Both the position numbers and the translations under genes were made by a program. The notes under the pieces are model-generated. The model saw nothing but the letters and a program-made list of their open reading frames with translations. It did no database searches and was not told the DNA's origin. Of a stretch of DNA of 64,000 nt, positions 61,745-64,000 are shown in pieces (position 1 is the first letter of the stretch; each line of letters opens with the position of its first letter). Source of the DNA: Colwellia maritima (GTDB lineage: Bacteria; Pseudomonadota; Gammaproteobacteria; Enterobacterales; Alteromonadaceae); the NCBI RefSeq assembly GCF_022669015.1, contig NZ_JAKKSL010000001.1:310001-374000 (forward strand), in the 5' to 3' direction.

Positions 61745-63892
61745 GTGAATTTATCAAGTCTCGGTTACATTGATGAAAACTATAATTTTATTGAAAATAT
61801 GGATGTTTCTTATATGTCGTTTGCGTCACTAAAGTTCGGTGGGAAGTTAATAGAGGAGTTATCCCAAAAAATCCCATCATCATTATTTGCTTTAAATGAG
61901 CTTATAAAAAATTCATATGATGCATTTTCTCCTGACGTTACTATTAAAATATCTCCCACAAAGCAAATGATAACAATTTCTGACCGTGGAAACGGTATGG
62001 CAACAAATGAGATTAAGTCATTATTTCATATAGCCAAGAGTACAAAAAACTATGGGCATGAAATAGAGCAAGATGGTATCAAAAGATTAACTCAAGGCTC
62101 TAAAGGACTCGGCTTTCTTTCTGCATTCAAATTTGGTGACAAAGTTGAATGGGTAACGTGTAGAAATGGAGTTCGCAGCTCGTTCTCTGTAAGGAAGTCT
62201 GATTTAGTATCAAAAGAAGATGTTCTTGGAGTTGAAATTCCAATAACGACAGATTCTCATATAGAAGATGGAACAATAATAACAATTCACACAAGCAAAG
62301 AAGAAATTGATGAATTGTTATTAGATCTGTCTGATGAAAGAGTATCTGAAAAGCTAGCCGCAACGATAATTGATAAATCGTTTAATATAAATATAGAAAT
62401 TGAAAATAAGCAAAAAATTGTTTCTACAAATATATTAAAACCTTTCAAGCAAGAAAATGAAGATAGTCAATTATTCTACGTGACATATGACACTTTTACT
62501 GAAAAAGTTGAATTTTTCCACAAAGGGCATCTTGTAAAGTCTTTACCATTTTCTATAGAAAGTGCAGATTACGGTATTAGCTTAGAATTAGTTCTTTTCC
62601 ATTTTCAGAATGGAAAGAATTCAAAAACTGTATCGTATCTTAATCGAAGAGTACATGATGATGCTCTTTATCCACTTGTGTATATTAATAATAATCTATT
62701 TAATAACATTGTCATATTTGATCCCGATGTATTAAGAAAGAAAAAATCAGGTGAAACACTCGCTCAAATGATTGGTAGAGTGAGTATCTTAAGTCAAAGT
62801 GAAGATCTTGAATTTAACTCAGACAGAACTAACTTTGTAGATAACAATTTAACCAGAAGCTTAACTACAAACCTTAGCCTCCTGAATAAGTTTGTTCAAA
62901 CAAACGCCGCAGAATTAAAGAAAGAACTAAGGAATAACAAGACAAAAGTACCAACAGGAAAAGCTAGTCCAAATACGGTAACTAAGAAGCCAAAAAGTAA
63001 GGCCGCATTAATACACTTAGATAGAAAGAAACCTACTAATTACTATATTCCTTCTGAGCAAATAGAACTTGAAGAGTATATTTTTCAGGTAAAAGACAGT
63101 AATGGTGAAGATGTAAAAAAAGATGATGTAGATATTTATGTTGATAATCAAATTTTGATTAGCCGAATATTAGAGTCTGTAGAAAGCCCTTGTGAAATAG
63201 GGGTTGTTTATAAGTATGAAGATGAATCTACGGGGCTTGTTTCTACAGATTTATGTCTTTCTTTTGAAAAGCAGCTTTCAATTATTTCAGGAAAAGACCA
63301 AGAGAAATCACTATTTACAATACAGTCTGGCTCAGGGTATACCGTTCAACTTGAAACGGTATCAAGTCTTATCTTCGCTATAGATAAGGCTTATTCTACA
63401 AGGTCTAGGGAAGATTATTTACCTCTAATAGCATGCTCAATTAGGGCTATTTTTGAAATATCTTCTGATAAACTATTGAAAGAACACAAGCAATTGTTTT
63501 CTTCGCTTAATATGTCAAACTTTAGCAAGGCAACTAAAAAAGAGCTTGGAGATGAATTATCTTTAAACGTTATACATATAATTGCTTTACTGAAAAAGAA
63601 TCCAAAATTAAGAACAAAAATAGCAAAAGTGATAGATATCAGTTACGCGACATTTACCAACATGCTAGATATTAATGTTTTTAAAAGTGCAGTTAAAATC
63701 TCCCACGTAGGAGCCCATCAATCGACTAGGTTTTTGTCGAAACCAAAAATAGAAGTTGGTGCTGATATTTGTGGTCATCTTGCGGTGATCTGTGATGTAT
63801 TGATAAATATTGAAAAGGGTGAATTAAATGCATTAGGGGTTTCTAAAGTAAGAGAGTCAGATCTAAATCAATATTTTGATGTTTCGGTATAG
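61745..63892 (+). CDS. MORC/Hsp90-like GHKL ATPase with C-terminal helical domain
   Basis: 715 residues from a GTG start (an in-frame ATG lies at 61,800). The GHKL motifs are Asn56 and Asp59 (NELIKNSYDAF), Asp80-x-Gly-x-Gly (ISDRGNGM) and GSKGLGFLSAFKFG. An S5-like transducer region follows (SYLNRRVHDDALYPL), then a Lys/Pro linker (about 400-430) and an alpha-helical end (IRAIFEISSDKLLK ... ISHVGAHQ). This layout occurs in single-gene defence ATPases and in MORC-type restriction-associated proteins. It has no partner gene in view, though the transposon end is near. Confidence 0.75.
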   Translation: MNLSSLGYIDENYNFIENMDVSYMSFASLKFGGKLIEELSQKIPSSLFALNELIKNSYDAFSPDVTIKISPTKQMITISDRGNGMATNEIKSLFHIAKSTKNYGHEIEQDGIKRLTQGSKGLGFLSAFKFGDKVEWVTCRNGVRSSFSVRKSDLVSKEDVLGVEIPITTDSHIEDGTIITIHTSKEEIDELLLDLSDERVSEKLAATIIDKSFNINIEIENKQKIVSTNILKPFKQENEDSQLFYVTYDTFTEKVEFFHKGHLVKSLPFSIESADYGISLELVLFHFQNGKNSKTVSYLNRRVHDDALYPLVYINNNLFNNIVIFDPDVLRKKKSGETLAQMIGRVSILSQSEDLEFNSDRTNFVDNNLTRSLTTNLSLLNKFVQTNAAELKKELRNNKTKVPTGKASPNTVTKKPKSKAALIHLDRKKPTNYYIPSEQIELEEYIFQVKDSNGEDVKKDDVDIYVDNQILISRILESVESPCEIGVVYKYEDESTGLVSTDLCLSFEKQLSIISGKDQEKSLFTIQSGSGYTVQLETVSSLIFAIDKAYSTRSREDYLPLIACSIRAIFEISSDKLLKEHKQLFSSLNMSNFSKATKKELGDELSLNVIHIIALLKKNPKLRTKIAKVIDISYATFTNMLDINVFKSAVKISHVGAHQSTRFLSKPKIEVGADICGHLAVICDVLINIEKGELNALGVSKVRESDLNQYFDVSV

Positions 63893-63957
63893 TGATTTTT
63901 GGTAATTAACGTCAAATACAAGATTGAGAACCGAACTCATAATAATATAAGTATTGG

Positions 63958-63977
63958 TTAGTATGATACTTTATTAC
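63958..63977 (-). repeat. TnsB-type site of the approaching distal end
   Basis: The reverse complement is GTAATAAAGTATCATACTAA, identical in all 20 bases to the first repeat at 28,912-28,931 and in inverted orientation. It is not the terminus: the bases that would precede it at an end are GCTTTTCGA, not TGTGAGAGA. In Tn7 the left end has separated TnsB sites over about 150 bp, so this is probably the innermost L site. Confidence 0.9.
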
Positions 63978-64000
63978 TCGAAAAGCTGTTGATTTATAAA

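Larger units (their letters stand above)
28903..64000 (+). mobile_element. Tn7-type transposon, mosaic, distal end outside window
   Basis: The element starts with TGTGAGAGAGTAATAAAG, aligning base for base with the Tn7 end TGTGGGCGGACAATAAAG at 13 of 18 positions. It encodes TnsA, TnsB, TnsC, TnsD and TnsE in Tn7 order, and is inserted at attTn7 with the tns end next to glmS, as for Tn7-R. Two cargo blocks are present: 35.2-53.2 kb (redox and N-oxygenation) and 55.7-63.9 kb (defence-like). A 1,013-bp diverged direct repeat of tnsD/tnsE shows that the element is a mosaic. A TnsB-type site at 63,958 in inverted orientation marks the approach of the distal (L) end, which is not reached. Confidence 0.95.

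Noticed and set aside
63958-63977. Distal terminus of the transposon
   Set aside because: The repeat is right but the adjoining bases lack the TGTGAGAG terminus, so it is taken as an internal TnsB site.

Overview
The window is A+T-rich and reads as a chromosomal origin region of a marine gammaproteobacterium of the Alteromonadales, probably Colwellia-like. The order mioC - oriC - mnmG - rsmG - parA - parB - atpIBEFHAGDC - glmU - DeoR regulator - glmS is typical of that group, and the protein sequences resemble those families. No 16S or other phylogenetic marker is present, so the genus is an inference.

Layout. 1-2.6 kb: a minus-strand assimilatory nitrate operon (NADH/FAD/[2Fe-2S] electron-transfer protein, then an MFS nitrate transporter cut by the window edge) with a sigma54-type promoter and an NtrC-like site. 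2.6-7.8 kb: mioC, an origin of replication with DnaA boxes and eight GATC sites, mnmG, rsmG, parA, parB. 8.2-15.3 kb: complete nine-gene ATP synthase operon ending in a strong terminator. 15.6-19.8 kb: minus-strand nirB-nirD-phzF, again with a sigma54-type promoter and an NtrC-like site. 19.8-23.9 kb: two tandem PhoA-type alkaline phosphatases and a small exported protein. 23.9-28.9 kb: glmU, a solute-binding protein, a DeoR regulator and glmS.

28,903 to beyond the window: a Tn7-type transposon inserted 25 bp after the glmS stop codon, the canonical attTn7 position. Its glmS-proximal end carries three tandem 20-bp TnsB-type sites, followed by tnsA, tnsB, tnsC, tnsD and a truncated tnsE. After 18 kb of cargo, a second tnsD 3' fragment leads into a full tnsE. 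A diverged 1,013-bp direct repeat (34,196-35,208 and 53,172-54,184) flanks the first cargo, so the element is a mosaic of two related Tn7-like elements. One more TnsB-type site at 63,958-63,977, identical to the first but inverted, shows that the distal end is just outside the window.

Cargo 1 (35.2-53.2 kb) looks like a redox, nitrosative-stress or N-oxygenation island. It has an AurF-type diiron N-oxygenase with all seven metal ligands, an Hcr-like FAD/[2Fe-2S] reductase, flavohaemoglobin, thiol peroxidase, two thioredoxin-fold proteins, a YiiM-like MOSC protein, a GlpF channel, serine hydroxymethyltransferase, an AlaA-type aminotransferase, a class I glutamine amidotransferase, an exported beta-propeller, two MarR regulators with a C-terminal four-Cys motif, two DUF2024 proteins and a Rof-like protein. 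A shared palindrome (TAGTWTCG..CGATAC) precedes glpF and sits between the reductase and the AurF gene.

Cargo 2 (55.8-63.9 kb) looks like defence DNA: a DNA methyltransferase, a protein with two GHKL ATPase modules and a histidine-kinase-like core, a stand-alone receiver-like protein, an unknown protein, and a separate MORC/Hsp90-like GHKL ATPase. The first four genes form a tight operon that I do not recognise as a described system; this is the main candidate novelty.

About two dozen genes, including essential ones (atpB, atpD, atpH, glmU, mnmG, parA), are split by one-base shifts, mostly at short homopolymers. This points to systematic sequencing or assembly error, so split genes are annotated as single genes across the shift.
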